Assembly: GCA_016858145.1 (NCBI GenBank)
Contig: JAEHOE010000010.1
Location: forward strand, 930,001 to 994,000
Source: Edaphochlamys debaryana
Lineage: Eukaryota > Chlorophyta > Chlorophyceae > Chlamydomonadales
Direction of reading: 5' to 3'
DNA: 64,000 nucleotides
Each line of letters begins with the position of its first letter. Within the stretch, counting starts at the first letter, position 1. Shown in pieces: positions 32,601 through 45,500 of the stretch. The translations under genes were made by a program, and so were the position numbers. A model generated the notes under the pieces. That model was given only the letters and a program-made list of their open reading frames with translations, was not told the DNA's origin and ran no database searches.

Positions 32601-35600
32601 CCTGCACTGTGGCGTCACCGGCGCATCCGGCTGGGCAGACTCACACGGGTGGACGGCCGTCACCACTGCTACTGGGGAGCAGACCTCTGCAATGCTGCCC
32701 TCAGTCGCTGCCTCTGGCGCCTTTGGCCGGCCGCCCGACCATCCGCACGCGTCCGTGCGGCTACGGTTTGGCTCCAGCTCCGCGCTGGGGCCCCGCCCGC
32801 TGCAGCCGCTCGCCGGCCGTGCTCGCGGGCCCCAGACCCTCTACCCCGCCGGCCCGTCAGCTCCCGGCGGCCATCCTGCCGCCACCGCTGCGGCGATGGC
32901 TGACCTTGGACCGCCGAGCGCTTTTAGCCCGGCACCTGGTATGAGTGCGGCCGCCGGCTTGGCCTCTGTGGGCGGCCCGACGCTGCCGCCCTGCCCTCGC
33001 GTCCCGCTGCAGTTCTCCCGGGTCTCCGATTCGGTGGGGCTGAGCGGCGGCCAGGCGGTCTTCAGCGGTGGCTTTCTGTGTGGAGGCACCTTCATGGAAG
33101 ACGACGGGTCTGGCGAGCACGACCGCCAGGATATGGGGACAGGTGGCTTTGAAGAGCGGGGGCCGGGGTCGCCGCACATGAGCTTGGCAGCTGCGGCCAG
33201 CGTGGGAGTCATCATTGGGGGCGGCACGGAAGACTCAGCGGCGCACGCGGCTGCTCCCTCCACTGCTGCTACCGGCGCGGCCAACTCAGCAGCGGTGCAA
33301 GCCAGGCGTTACGCCAGGGGCAGTGAGGCGGGCGCCGTACACTACGGCGCCCCTGCCCACACAGGTGCGCCAATCCTCACCGCACAGCGTTCGGAAGGCG
33401 GGCGGCTCGCCATCTCCCGAGCCGCGAGTGATAGGGCGGCCGATGCTGCGGCGCTAAGCAAGCGAGCGAGGAGCGCTCAGTTGGGGGCGGTCTTGACCGC
33501 AGGGGCTGGCGGCGCTGGGGCTACCCGAGTGACCGGCAACGCTCAGGAGCTGATGTCATCGGCGGTTCTGACCCTCACGCGACAGCTGCAGCACAACGCC
33601 TGCCGCCGGGGCTTCGTCCCGCTCGTCCCGCTCACCGCTGGATCGCGATCCATGACGATGCCCCTGGATTACGGCGGCGGCGAGGAGGAGGTGTGGTCCA
33701 CGTCTGACTACCTCCAGGCCAGCCTTGGCTTTGGCGGGTCGCCTGCGCCGCCACAGGCCGGGGCGGGGCGTCCACCCGCACCGACTCTGACACAGACTCT
33801 GACTTTGGGCGCACTGGCTTCCCACACCAGCGGCAGCGCGGCCGGGAGCGCTCTGTCGCCCGGACTTACCACTTCGCAGGGCCGGGGTCTGGCGGAGAGG
33901 GAGAAGAAGCACAGCGGGCGCCCGTTCACGAGGACCAACACGACCGGGGGCATGGGACCTCCCGCTTGGTCCTGGAACCCTCTGCGCCACCCCGACTCAG
34001 CCGCCAGCACTGCTGCGGCGCTGCTGGACGCGGGCCAGCCCATGGCACGGGCAGGCGCGGTGCGGCGTCAGACGACGACCGGGCTGTTGGGGAGCAGTGC
34101 CGCGGCTGCAAGCCCCAGCCCGCTGCTGAGTGGCCGCAGGAGCTGCGCTGGCCCCGTGGGGCCTGAGCCGGAGCGGCGCTACCTGGCGCGCATGCCCTCA
34201 GCCTTGCAGCCCACGAGCCCGGCGGGTGGGCCCATGAGCCGTGCCCTTGCCCCTGCGGGCAGCCCTACCGCGCCACAGCTGGGAGGCCCTCTGGCGGCCC
34301 CGGCAGCGGCAGAGCGTTCCTCGCCAGCCCCAGGGCTCCTCCCGGCCCGGCCGCCCTCTGTCACCCCATCCTTATCAATCGCAAGGTCGGGTCTGGCGTC
34401 GCCGGCTATGCGCGACCCTGGAGGCGCGATGGCGTCGGGGGCAGCGGCAAGCGACGTTCTGTGGCTGGCTGCGCACACGCACCCCGCCGAGGGCTGCAGC
34501 CACGGCTTCCTGGTGATGGAGCTGTGCGAGGGCGGCAGCGTGGACGCGTGGCGGCGCAGTCGGTGGCGGGAGTCGGGCCAGGTGCCGGACATGGTGAGCG
34601 GTGCTGTGTGGGGGCGGGCGAGTAGTTAAAGTGTCATGTGCGTTACCGGTACCCTCCTCATCCACTTCCCTTCCGCAGGGCGTGCTTCTGGCCCTGGCCA
34701 AGGACATCGCTCGGGGGATGGCGTTCATCCACGAGCACGGAGTCTGCCACGGTGGTGAGCGGATGGTGCATGTGGAGGGCAGCGTAAGCGATACGGGTGA
34801 AGGGAATTCCACGCCTGGGCATCACTTGCCTCAGCACAGAAGGAAGCAGCGACTGGCCTGAGAGACAAGGTGCTCTTACGCTTTCGCGCTTGCAATGTGT
34901 GCAACCCTCTGTCGCGCAGATCTCAAGCTGTCCAACTGCCTCTTGTCTGAGGCGGACCGGACCGGACCCATCTCCCTGGCCTCCTCGATGGACCGGGCTG
35001 CAGCCCTAGCAGCCGCCGTGGGTGTGAGGTGGAGGTCAGGAGCCGACTCGTCCACCGCAACACCGCCCACCGACCTGGCCGCAAGTGCGGGCAGCATGCA
35101 GGCGACGCCGGGCCCCAACTTCTCACCCACAGTCCCAACGGCCGCTGCCGCCCGCGCGCTGCCCTTCTGGCGGATAGCCGCGGACGGCAGCCTGCAGCCG
35201 CGCTGGCGTGTCAAGGTGCGGATCGATCAGGAATTGATCTCGTGCGCTGGATGCGTAACGCCTGCGTCTCGCCTGAGACTTGACCTGCTTGGCACCCGGT
35301 CCCCAAACCCATGGCAGGTGTGCGACCTGGGCCTGGCCCGGGTCCTGGGCACGGATGCCACGCACGTGTCCACCCGCCCCCACGGCACCGCCAGCCATCT
35401 CGCTCCGGAAGTGTGGGCGGAGGGACACGTCAGCCAGCAGAGCGACGTGTACGCGTTCGGAATTACACGTGAGTCACCGCGCGCTCTGGAGACGCCCGGG
35501 GAAACAAGGCTTGGGAGGGGCGCTGAGTGGCGCAGTGCTTCGTCCAGGCTGGGTACTGAGGCATGTAGGTGGCTCATTCTGCCGGAACGGCAGCAGCCTC

Positions 35601-36036
35601 CTTGAGGTGAGTCTGCCAATGGTTACACTACGGGCCTGATTCTGATACCTGTCCGCACCTGACCCCTTGATCTCCCTCAGTGTGGGAGCTGGTCACGGGC
35701 GACCGGCCCTGGCGCGGCCTCACGGCAGGGCGGATCCTGCACGCCGTCATGCTACGCGCTGCGCGGCCGCCGCTGCCCGAGTGGTTGCCGCCGGCCTTTG
35801 CCTCCATCATCCATGCCGCATGGGACCAGGACCCCCGGCGGCGGCCGTCGATCGCTCAGCTGCTCTCACAGCTGCAGGCGGCAGCGGCGGCCGTGTCGGA
35901 CGGAACTCAGCACGCTGTGCCGCCGGCGGCGGAGGCCAGCGCGGCTGCCGCTTCGCTGCTTTCTCGCGCGGCTTTGATCCGCGCACCAGCCCCAAGTGGA
36001 GGCGGCAATGCCCAGGCCTGTGGGAAGATTCGTTGA
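29664..36036 (+). CDS. Receptor-like kinase B (split TKL-type kinase, longest insert)
   Basis: Predicted 1,653-aa plasma-membrane receptor kinase, close paralogue of A. Exons: 29664-29855, 29968-30150, 30305-30449, 30577-30668, 30764-30925, 31118-31349, 31437-32302, 32383-34593, 34679-34754, 34920-35215, 35318-35468 and 35681-36036; phases close. Signal peptide with hydrophobic core PPALLLLGLCLLARLPCG. Ectodomain: REWVAAVANDSVRIIRLNTD, then LPGVTLRFVGVELRNVRLTS. The juxtamembrane motif VCQQPVTPEC...YDVC leads to the TM helix GFLLFAAMAMVAWCIYRRR. The intracellular linker is Ala/Pro/Ser-rich. The kinase begins LLGGGSYGKVFRGTW; the insert after FVEIGEDGVVHEY is about 660 residues, rich in Ala, Gly, Pro and Ser. 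Then FLVMELCEGGSV, HGDLKLSN, VCDLGLARVL, HLAPEVW and DVYAFGIT. The glycine-loop exon is fused with the linker exon, unlike A. The intron after 30925 appears to start GCGAGT (GC-AG). Confidence 0.85.
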
Positions 36037-37785
36037 CCACAACTATTGGGCATCTTTGGGGGTTGGGGAGGGCAAGCCGGGGCATTCAGTGGCGCTGGCG
36101 TCAGAGCCTCAAAGCTTGTGAAGTGGGCAATGTATGGGGATAGGGTTTCGGAGCGAAGATGTGTACCGAACTGTACTACAAGCAACAACGGTGAGGCCTA
36201 GGTTGGCCGCCCCACTACACCTGGCAACTACCAATGGCGGGGGACACAAGCCATGACCATGCCATAATCAAAAATAAAGTCATAGAGACGTACACAATCA
36301 CATGAGGTCGTCCTTACAAGTGCCCGCGGCTTACTCTGCCGAGCGGTTTGTCCTAGCTTCAAGCTCTGCGTCAAAGGACACGGATCAAGGCTAAGATTGA
36401 ATCCTCAGGAGTCATAGTCACGGTGGGATCGCCTTGGGCGGTCATTAAGAGGCCCCCACAATAAAGGTTGATTTTTGGATTGACCCAGAGGGCCCGGCGT
36501 GAGGCTCGGGACCCCGGTGCCGCTTCATTACGTTGTTGTCACGTGGGGAAGCACCCTGAGCGGCCAGGATGAAGGCCTTGCGGGGGTAGGGGGTGCAGTC
36601 CTAGATGCAAGGAGCATTCACAGCATTCGTAGCATCTAGGAATCATCATTGCACAGTATGCGTGGGGTGGCGGCTACTGGCCCATCCCGTACCTGGGCGT
36701 GATAACTGTTCGGGATTCGACGGACTCGTAATCTCCCTCATGGAACTACTAGATGGGACTACTATATGCCTTTCGGCTGTCCACTGTGGGAGGAAAGACA
36801 CACGACTGGCATACCTGAGGAGCGTACTGCAACCGGCATTGACCGTGGGCAATGCCTTTATGCGCGCGCAGCAGATCAACGCTTAGCCTGAAGAGAAGGG
36901 GCGGAGGCGGGCATAACATCCGTGCAAATGAGAATAGGGGGAGGAGATGGGACGGGTAGGTCGTGAGTGTGTTGCCCCCCTGGGTTGCACATTGTCTTGG
37001 GCCCCCCCGCAGGTGGGTGTGGGTCCGCTAGGTTGCTGGGCCTGTACCACACCGTATGACGGCTGGCTTCCCTTGGACAGCAAGCGTTGATAGCTGGTGA
37101 TGTTTCTGCGCTTTCAGTGCCGGTCGACGGGTGGGAGTGCTGTTGCTGCGCGCCGAGCTGGATGTGGCTCCTACAATAAGTTTCGGTCGACGGGTGCATC
37201 GTCATGGGTTGCTGACCTAGGCGAGTGCTTGAGGCGATGGCCTGTTGCTATCACCTTTCCGGGTCTGGCGCCAAGACACAGACTGGTGCTCGAACGCCTG
37301 CTCGATGGGCCCAAACGTGTTGCAACGTGCTGCCGGCGTGTATTACACGCCGAATGTGCTGGGAAGCATTGGTCCTTGACCCTCCATTGCACATCGCACT
37401 GACCCGGCAAAGGTTGATGCGCTCGCTTGGGCCCCCTCCTCAGCCACGGGGCTCAGCCCTTTTACTGCCTTCGGGCAGCGACCCTGGTCTACATTGCGCG
37501 CACGAGTCAAGGTCCGTCATGCCGCCACACGCCACTGCCGTCGCCATGTCACAGCAAATTACGCGAGCTTGCACTTGAAACGCCCAGTCCAGACTCCTAA
37601 TAGCACCTCCACTTTCTCTGCCCGTACCGGCACAGTTATCGCACCGCCATCACGGTCCGTCCGAGCAGCCCAGTCCGAGAGCGTACCACACGGACAGTCC
37701 CTTCCCAGGGACTCAACGCATCCCCTGCCACCACCTCGCGCTCGCCACGAGCTCTTCCCTCCGCCGCGCCGTGGCGGCCCCGGCC
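36037..37785. other. Intergenic, convergent 3' ends of kinase B and the unknown minus-strand gene
   Basis: About 1.75 kb with lower GC in places (for example 36280-36480). No recognisable coding region, TGTAA signal or repeat was found on either strand. It should contain two 3' UTRs. Confidence 0.45.
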
Positions 37786-40700
37786 TCACCGGCCCCACCC
37801 CCCGAGGTGCCTGAAGTAATCCGACATGGTGCTCGAGAGCCTGAATAGCAGGCTGCCGCCGCCCGCATCCTGGCCCTGGCCCTGAGCCTGCTCCTGCCCG
37901 GCTCCGTTCCCAGGCTGCGCGACCGTATCCTGCCAGCCGCCCTCCGGGCCCGCGGCCCCACCGAAGGCGCCCAAGTCCTCCTGCTTGATCCCGCCGAGCA
38001 GAGCCGGCGGGGCCCCTGCTCCACCCTGGCTCGAGGGGGCCACCCGCTCCTGCATCTCGGGGACCACGAAGGGCGTGGGCAGGTGCGACTCGCGGCTCAC
38101 GGAGGTGATGCCCGCCTGCACGGGAGGCCGGGGGCGAGCCGGGTGAAGGAAAAGGCGGGCAGGCAGGCGCGTGGTCAAACAACTGGAACAGTCGCTGCAG
38201 CCATGCTCCGGCTCATCGAGGCAAGCGCCGGCGCCAGGTGCAGTGCCCATACACTACAAGCCTAGCCCCGAGCACCCACTCCTGCGTCACCGCCCACGCT
38301 TGTCGAGCACCTAGGCACCTGGGGAAATGTTTAACGCACCTGATCCGCGAGGTCACCCGTCAAACCGCGGTCCTCCGTCTCGGCCTGCGAGGGCCCTGCG
38401 CCCATCCCGCCCTGCTGCAACCGCTGCTGCTGACCGCCGTCCGCTGCCGCCGCTGCTGCCGCCTGCTCCACCAGCTGTGCTAGCGCGTCCCCGTCCGTCA
38501 GACTGGGCAACTCATCGAAGATCTTGCTGTCGAGTGCGGACAGTAGGCCGCCCCCGTCCGGGATGGAGGGCACGTCGAGGCCCAGGCTGAAGGTGCCGCC
38601 GCCACCGCCACCACGGCTTCCTCCCGGCCCGGTGACCGCCGTTGCGTCGGAGCCCGTCACTGCCGCGCCCGCGGCGGCTGCGTTTGCTGTGGCCGCCGCG
38701 GAGCCGGCTGACGGGTTGCGGCGGCCAAACGAGACCATGGACAGGAGCGGCGCAAACATGCCCGACAGCCCCTTCTGCAGCTTGCGGCTGGGCCCGCTGC
38801 CCGTCGACTCATCGCGAGGGCGCTTGCCCAGCCAGCTGCTGCCGCCGCCGCTGCTGACGGTGGCTGTAGTGCTGGCAGGGAACGCAGCCGCACCGAAGGG
38901 GTAGCCCTGTGGGGGTGCGAGAGAGAGAGCGCAAGGCACGCAGGTTGGCGGTGACGGCGGGGGTAGAGGTGTACAAAGCCTCCGCAAGGGTCTGGCTGGA
39001 CCCGGTGGTGGAGTTGCGCGATCAAGCACTTCAGCGATCCCAACAGCTCGACTTGGTCTGGGGTCTCACCTGGCCTGGCCCTGGCGTGATGTAGGCGACC
39101 GCCTCCACGGGCGGGCCGCCGCTCGCCCCGTACGCGCCGCCCTGCGCCTGCCGAGGGCCCTGTTGCGGCGGCGGCGGTGGCGCGCCCCACTGCTCCCGCT
39201 GGCCGGGCGGTGCCTGGCCGTAGGGCGGCACGGGCAGCGGCCCGCCGGGGGCACCGTACGCACCGGCGCTCTGCCCCGACGGCCCCGCACCGCCGTTGTC
39301 GCCCTCCGGGTCCTGGGCCGCCCAGCGGTCGAAGAGGCTGTGCATCAGCTTCAGGGTCGAGTTCCGGGGGAACAGCCTCCCCAACACGCTCCGCTGCCCC
39401 GAGATCTGTGGGGTTGTGGAACAGGACGTGTGGGTGAGGCGGGTGCAGCATGCGGCCATGTCCACAGACTACCTAGCACCGAAACATGGCCGTGGGTGTG
39501 TTGCCTCCATGTGAAGAACCCGAGGGGCATGCCGTACTCGTTGCCAGTTCGCGGCTTCCGTCTCCAGCTCGAGCAGCCCCTGCCCCCATGCCCCATCCCA
39601 CACCTGGGCGACTATTGCGCCTCGCTGCACCACCCCTTGCCCCTCCGCCGTGCCCCACTACCTCGCCCCACAACGGCTGCCGCCCGCACCCTCGCACAGC
39701 GCACCTGCATGTCCGGTGGCAGCGCGGCGCTGGGAAGCTGCATCAGCATGGCGCTATCCAGCGGCACCACGCCCCCGCTGGGACCCGCGCCCTGTGCAGG
39801 CCCAGGCCCGGACGCAGCTCCGCCCGCGTGTCCCAGGCTGCCATCCGCGCTGCCCACAGGCGCTCCGCCGGCGCTGTGCGCGCCCGCGTCGCCCATCCCC
39901 ATGGCCATGCCCATGCCACCGCCAAAGCTGGGCTCGCGGTCGCCGGGGCCGGAGCCGGGTCCCTGCATGAACGGCGGCGCGTGCCCGTACGGCATGTGCT
40001 GCGCGTGATGTGGGTCGGCGGCGCCGCTGACGTCGATGGGCGGCAGCATGTGCTGCCCGAGCGGTGGTAGCATGTGGGCCCCTTTGGGCCCGGGCGGGGC
40101 CCCGTACTGCCCCATGGGGTGCCCCCCCGCAGTTGACAGCGGCAGGGCGGCGGCTCCGCCATCCGACGGTCCCGCCCCTCCGCTCCCCAGCCCGAGCCCG
40201 AGGATGTTGAATGGCAGTGCGGGTGCAGGAGCCGCCATCCCCATAGCGCCGTCCTGCAGCTCGGCCCCACCGTCCGAGCGACCATGGATGTGAGGGGCCG
40301 ACGCCGCCCGATTGCGCCAGGCGTTGAAGAGAGGGAGGCCAGGCATGGGCAGGCCGAAGAAGGAGGCGGGCCCCGCGCTTGCGTCCTGGGCTGGCGGAGG
40401 GGCGTGAGTCATGACCTGTGAGGTGCTGGCAGCGCGTGCGCGGGCAGCTGCCGCACCGCCGCGCGCTCCACCGCCGGACGAGCCCGCGCGCCCCCGCTGC
40501 GACTGCCGGCGAGGTGGTGTTGCTCCACCCTCGGAGTCATGGTAGTCCGTGTCACTGTCGCTGGTGTCGTCCTGGAACAAGGAAGAGGTTCGTACAGGGG
40601 ACAAAAAAGGCATATGACGAGGGCCTAGCGCTGCCGAGGGCGGGACCTCTGACCTCCGAGGGGGCTGCAACACCCCCTCGACCCTCCTGGGTCCTGCAAG

Positions 40701-41037
40701 GCCTCAAACAAGGACAGGACAGGCCCCCGCTTACCGCTCCTCCCTCGGCTTTCCTCCGACGCCCACGCCGATATTTTCGGAAGTAATCGGGGATGTCCTC
40801 AAGCCGGCGCATGCCTTTGGAATGCTTCTTTGTCTCCTCCCAGGACGGGCCAGTGCCGCCCCAGACCTGTTCAGCATTTTGATCATACCAGCTGCAAAGG
40901 CAGCAACGCAGCGGGTAGCACAGGCGGTCAACGGGCCACTTGCCAGGTAGAGTCCGGAGCAGTGCTTTGAGGGTTGGTACGGTGCAGGGGGGGCTTTTCT
41001 CGGTGTCCACACTATCGTGATTGACCCCAAACCGCAT
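37786..41037 (-). CDS. Unknown Gly/Ala/Pro-rich protein, probable nuclear regulator
   Basis: Five exons on the minus strand: 41037-40735, 40571-39705, 39405-39070, 38906-38340 and 38115-37786. All are in phase 0 with clear GT-AG borders, giving about 800 aa to a TGA at 37786-37788. The first exon is the only compact part (PTLKALLRTLPGKWPVDRLC followed by CCLCSWYDQ, then DIPDYFRKYRRGRRRK). Its Cys pattern and basic tail could be a small DNA- or zinc-binding domain, but I do not recognise the family. The rest is disordered: an acidic Ser/Asp stretch (DDTSDSDTDYHDSEGG), long Gly/Met/Pro-rich tracts, an NLS-like KRPRDESTGSGPSRKLQK, an acidic-hydrophobic patch LLSALDSKIFDELPSL reminiscent of an activation domain, and a C-terminal GIKQEDLGAF. 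Nuclear regulatory function is an inference. The start is the first in-frame ATG; a further 5' exon cannot be excluded. Confidence 0.6.
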
Positions 41038-42493
41038 GCCCTCGCCCCCGGCTCACTTCTTCATTTCATGGACGTTTGGGCGCTTGTCCAGCTTGGCGAC
41101 ATGATCGCGCCACCAGGAGTTGAACTACATGCCACCATGGTCGCGAGGGTTGTCGCGGTTAGGAGCAATTGGGCGAAGTCAGGCCGCATGCCAACCTAGC
41201 GTCCCCTCGCGCTGTCCCGGGAGCCCGTTATTGTCACTTACTGGCTCCCAGTAGCCCATCTTCCTTCGCGCGCTGTCCGCCATCGCATCAGCAAGTCTAG
41301 CCTTCGCGGGACAGCAATCAACAGCGTTGCCGAGCGTGTATGGTTGCCGAGCTTTCGAGTGAGTCAGTGAAGTTCATTAATGTCGGTATCGAGGGTTGAG
41401 GTCACAGGGATGGTCTAACGGACTGTGGGGGCAGGGGTGCCGATGTCGCAAGTGGGGCGAGGACACGCCGGCACGCGGGCCATGGCACAGGCGGCAGGGA
41501 ACAAACGTGGGGAATCTGGGGGGCACAGGGAGTTTCAAAGAGCAAGTGTCAACCTAGGGGATCCTGCTTGGGACCTTCGGCCTTGTCCGGGAGGGTCCGG
41601 GTGAAGGGGGGCTTGGGGGGCTCTTGTGGCTCTTGCGGGGGAAGGGGGGGACGACGTAAGGCACGACGGCCCGTGAACATCGAATTCTGATCAGCTGTCG
41701 GAGCGCACTGTGCGCGGGCAGAACTCCAGGGCATCAAAAAGGAGCCCCAGGCCTTAGACTACGACGAGGTAGGCAGGCGAGGCAGGTAGGAGGCAGGAGG
41801 GGTCAAGCAGGGTCGAGCCCCCCGCACGCTGGCAGGCAGCCCCGCTATCAGTTGGCTCTAACACTCCTTGTTTGCTGTTCTCAAGACCGGTTACGATGCC
41901 GCTTCCCGGCCGGCCAATACGGAGGAAGGAGGATGAGTAACCCATGCGGTACTCGAGCGACCCTTGCGCTGCGAAGTCCATACAGCTGCTCCATCTGCAC
42001 CTCGATACATCCTCAGAATCTAGCTTGGCCGGTTAGAGCCTGCCACTCGCGGGTTAAGAGCTTAGCCTCGCCATTTTGGGTTGTTTAACCTCGCTTCTAC
42101 TTGTATATCAAGCTCCTGCGAGCTACGCCACAGCATCATTGCACAGATGGCTTCCGCAAGGCGAGCTTAGGTGCTCTCATGGTTGTCTCAGGAATTTCCG
42201 CGCACGGCTTTCGAGCAACCGCTGCAAAATCAAGGCGGAAAGGGCGAACAAGCGCGCTGTGTAAGCTGTGTGAGCTTGCCTGAAGCCGCGTTGTGGCCGC
42301 ACAGCACCATTGCGGAGCGCAAGGTCGGCTAATTTAGCTGGATACGGGTTCTACTGAATGTAGCTGTGGTGACGTGGAACTGCGCGATCGGGGTCCCCCG
42401 AGCTCGGCCTCACCACCCGTTGCCCCCCGGGCCCCCCTGTTGGCCCCCTCTCCTCACACCTGGCATCACACTTGGCTTGGACAGGACTGCGCC
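41038..42493. other. Intergenic between divergent unknown gene and receptor kinase C
   Basis: About 1.45 kb with no supported gene. It should include the promoters of both divergent genes. The segment from about 42470 to the kinase C start is closely similar to the one upstream of kinase D and contains the upstream ORF listed separately. Confidence 0.45.
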
Positions 42494-42562
42494 ATGCTAG
42501 ACCCGCTGCCCGAGTGTGCCAAGGAGTATAAGCGTGAGCACAAGTGGAGGGCTACAATATGA
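42494..42562 (+). CDS. Upstream ORF of receptor kinase C (22 codons)
   Basis: Short frame MLDPLPECAKEYKREHKWRA followed by two more residues and TGA. Its stop overlaps the main start codon in the sequence ATGA (main ATG 42559-42561, uORF TGA 42560-42562). The paralogue D has a uORF of exactly the same length with five substitutions and no indel. If translated it could throttle translation of the kinase or couple it by reinitiation. Whether it lies within the mRNA is not shown. Confidence 0.35.
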   Translation: MLDPLPECAKEYKREHKWRATI

Positions 42563-45500
42563 GGGACAAGTCGCCCCTGGTCGGGCATGGCCGAAGGACG
42601 CCCCAAGCGCCCACACGGCAACCAGTCACGGCATGGGCGAGGGCAGTAACGCTGCTGAGCTTGTTGGCTTTGGCCCGCCTGGTCGCTCCGGCGGACCGGC
42701 TGACCCCAGACGTGGTACCGTCGGGTGTTGTGCCGGTGACTACGGAGGCTGAGCTGGTGGCGGCAGTAACCAACAACTCGGTCCCCGGCGCGCACCTGAC
42801 CAACAACCTGAAGCTCACGGCCAACGGCTGGCCGGCCACGGCCATATCTCGGACCAGCAACTTCACTGTCTTCGGGGGGGAGCTCTTCCCCATCCTGGAC
42901 CTGAGCTTCATCGAGGGGAAGATCCAGCTGGCCCCTGGAGTCCTATTTGCGTTTCGCCAGGTGATGAAGCTTCGATTTGACACGGCCGTGCGGCCGTGCC
43001 TTTGTACCATGTTCCGGAAGGCTTCGAATCATTGCGCGGTGCGGTTTCGCCCCGAGTGCCCGGACCCAAGACGTGAGGAGTGCCCACTTGCCCTCCCGTC
43101 CCGGCAGGTTGAGCTGAGGAATGTACGGCAGCGGAGCGGGTTTGAGGTGAGCGACCGTCAGGAGCGCCTTGGTACATCAGGTGCTCCCATGAGAGCCTCC
43201 TGCACCCTGGGGGCCTTGGGGGCTACGTGCAGCTTCCCGTCTCGGCATCAGCTCACCCTGCCTCAGCGGGCAGGGGCTGCGTCCACCCCTCCGCATGGCC
43301 AAACAGTCCGCCGCCACGGCCCCTCACTCTTTCCCGCCGGCAGGTGGACATCTTCGCTGCCAGCCCCAACGCCACAGTGCGTTTCGACGGCACCGTCCAC
43401 TTCGCCTTCTCGTGCCTGCCCATGGACTCGTTGATGGCCTACATGATGGGCACGCCCCCCGCCTCACTACCCCAGGTGCTTAACTCATCACGTTGCCGGC
43501 TGGGGTGCCAGACGCAGATAGCTGCACACCGGCATGATGTCAGGCGCACGGGCAGTCCGGGAGGTTGCTGGGATGCTGCCATGGGGAGGAGCGGGGCGGC
43601 CCAGGTTGGCGCCAAAGAGACGTTGCTGCTTCGCTGGCCGGTTGGCGTGCTCTGACCAGCACCTGTGCCTCCTGCTGCCCTTGCCTCTGCGGGCTCTGCC
43701 CCTGCCCCTTCCTCCACTACTGCTCGCAGGACATCAGACTCTCCACCTGGTGCAGACCCCAACCGGCCCTGGCGAGGTGGGGACCCACTGATGGATGAAG
43801 AGGGGATTGCGCTGTGGGGCTCCGAGGACGACGGGAGGGCCATGATGGGGATGGGATCCAGGTGTAACATGGTGAAACGGTTGTGAACAACTGCGCTGGC
43901 AGGGTGCGCGGGGCGGCCCGAGGGCTCACAGGGCCAGCAAACCCACGTGGCCCGGGCCTTTCCCCACCCCGTCACGTCCCCCGCTCACCGGTCCTGGCGC
44001 TCCCAGGTGCTACGGCAACGCCTCGACGCTGCTGCTGCGGTCCGGCAGCGGCCTGCTGGAGGTGGTGGGCTTCACGGGCGTAACCAGCGGAGGCGGTTAC
44101 GTGCTCGAGGCTTACCGCGACGCCTACTTCGTGTGAGCGCGCATGCCCAACGGATTGAGTCCTTTGTGTGGAGAGAGGAGATAACGGATTGTGGTTAGGC
44201 AAGCTAAGGGGGCTAGGGGGCTAGGCCAGCTTGCAGGGGTTTCGGGACCGCCGCTGACTTTCGCGGTGCGCTGCGGACACTGCCCGCAGGTGCGAGAACC
44301 CCGTGACGGAGGAGGAGTGCAGCGCGGGCTACAACAACTGCGTCGAGGTGCGGGGGTGAAGCCCGGGCCGGCGCTGGCCGGCTGCTCTCGAGGCGGTAGC
44401 CCTGAATTACCGGTACAAACACTGACCTGCGTTGGGGGTGCCGGTAGCCGGAGGCGTACGCGGGGCGATGCACGCAGGAGAAGCACACTGTTGCTGCCAA
44501 CTGTTGCTGCCAAGCAGCTCAGCCCATCTATCCATGCCGGGGCCGTTGATCGAGGTCTGAAGCCCCTCGTTCTGATCTGCAGAGCAAGATCGCGCGGCTG
44601 TACGGCAACGACACCACGTGGCAGCGCCTGGCGCAGTGGGACCAGGCGCACACGCAGGAGTCACCGTCCTCCCCCTCCACCACCACCGCTGCTGCCCCCA
44701 GTCCCCAGCCTGCCGGCGACGACAGCTCCAACAGCTCCACGGTCGCTGCAGCCGTCGGAGGTGAGAGGACGCGGAGCAGGCAGCTGCCCTCCTTGATAGA
44801 CCGCATGCCTTGCCCTTGGAAGGATGCTGTCGAGGCGGCGGCTCTCCGCGTGCTGGCGCACGGCCCTCATCCCGCGCCCAACCGACCTCCTTCCCGATCC
44901 CATACACCTCTCAGGCGCCGTGGGAGGAGCGGTGGGACTGGCGCTGGTCGCGGCTCTGGCGCTGTTTCTGTGGCGCCGCCGCAGCGCTCCTCGCTCAAAG
45001 CAGGGCGGTGGCTCTGAGGACGGCGGCGGGAAGCCCGGCGAGGTTTGCATCCTCGTCGCGCCCGCCGCGGGGCCCGGCGCAACGTCAGCAGCCAACGGCA
45101 ACGGCGCTGGCCCGACGGCCAACGGCAACAACGCTGTCAGCCTTGGCACTACCCAGACGTAAGCGCCTCAACCACGCTGCCTGCCGGTGTGCAGCCCTCA
45201 GCCATGCCCCCCTGGGCCCCTCAACTCCCTTTTGGCCTTTGCTTGCACAGGGAGGCCGACTCTTCCACGGGCAATGAAGCCACAGGGGCCATGTCCATGT
45301 CCCTAGTCAACCTGAACGCATCAACCGTGGCCCACACTCCGGCCGCAAACGGGTCTCCATACGCTGCTGGCGGCGCAGCGGCTGGGTGCCCCGTTGTGCT
45401 CAAGCCGCCGTTGGGCGCGGCGGTGGCGGCCCGAGCCATGCTGCTCCCTCACGAAGCGGGCCGCCGAGTACCTGCGCTGACGGTGGCTAATTCCAACAGG

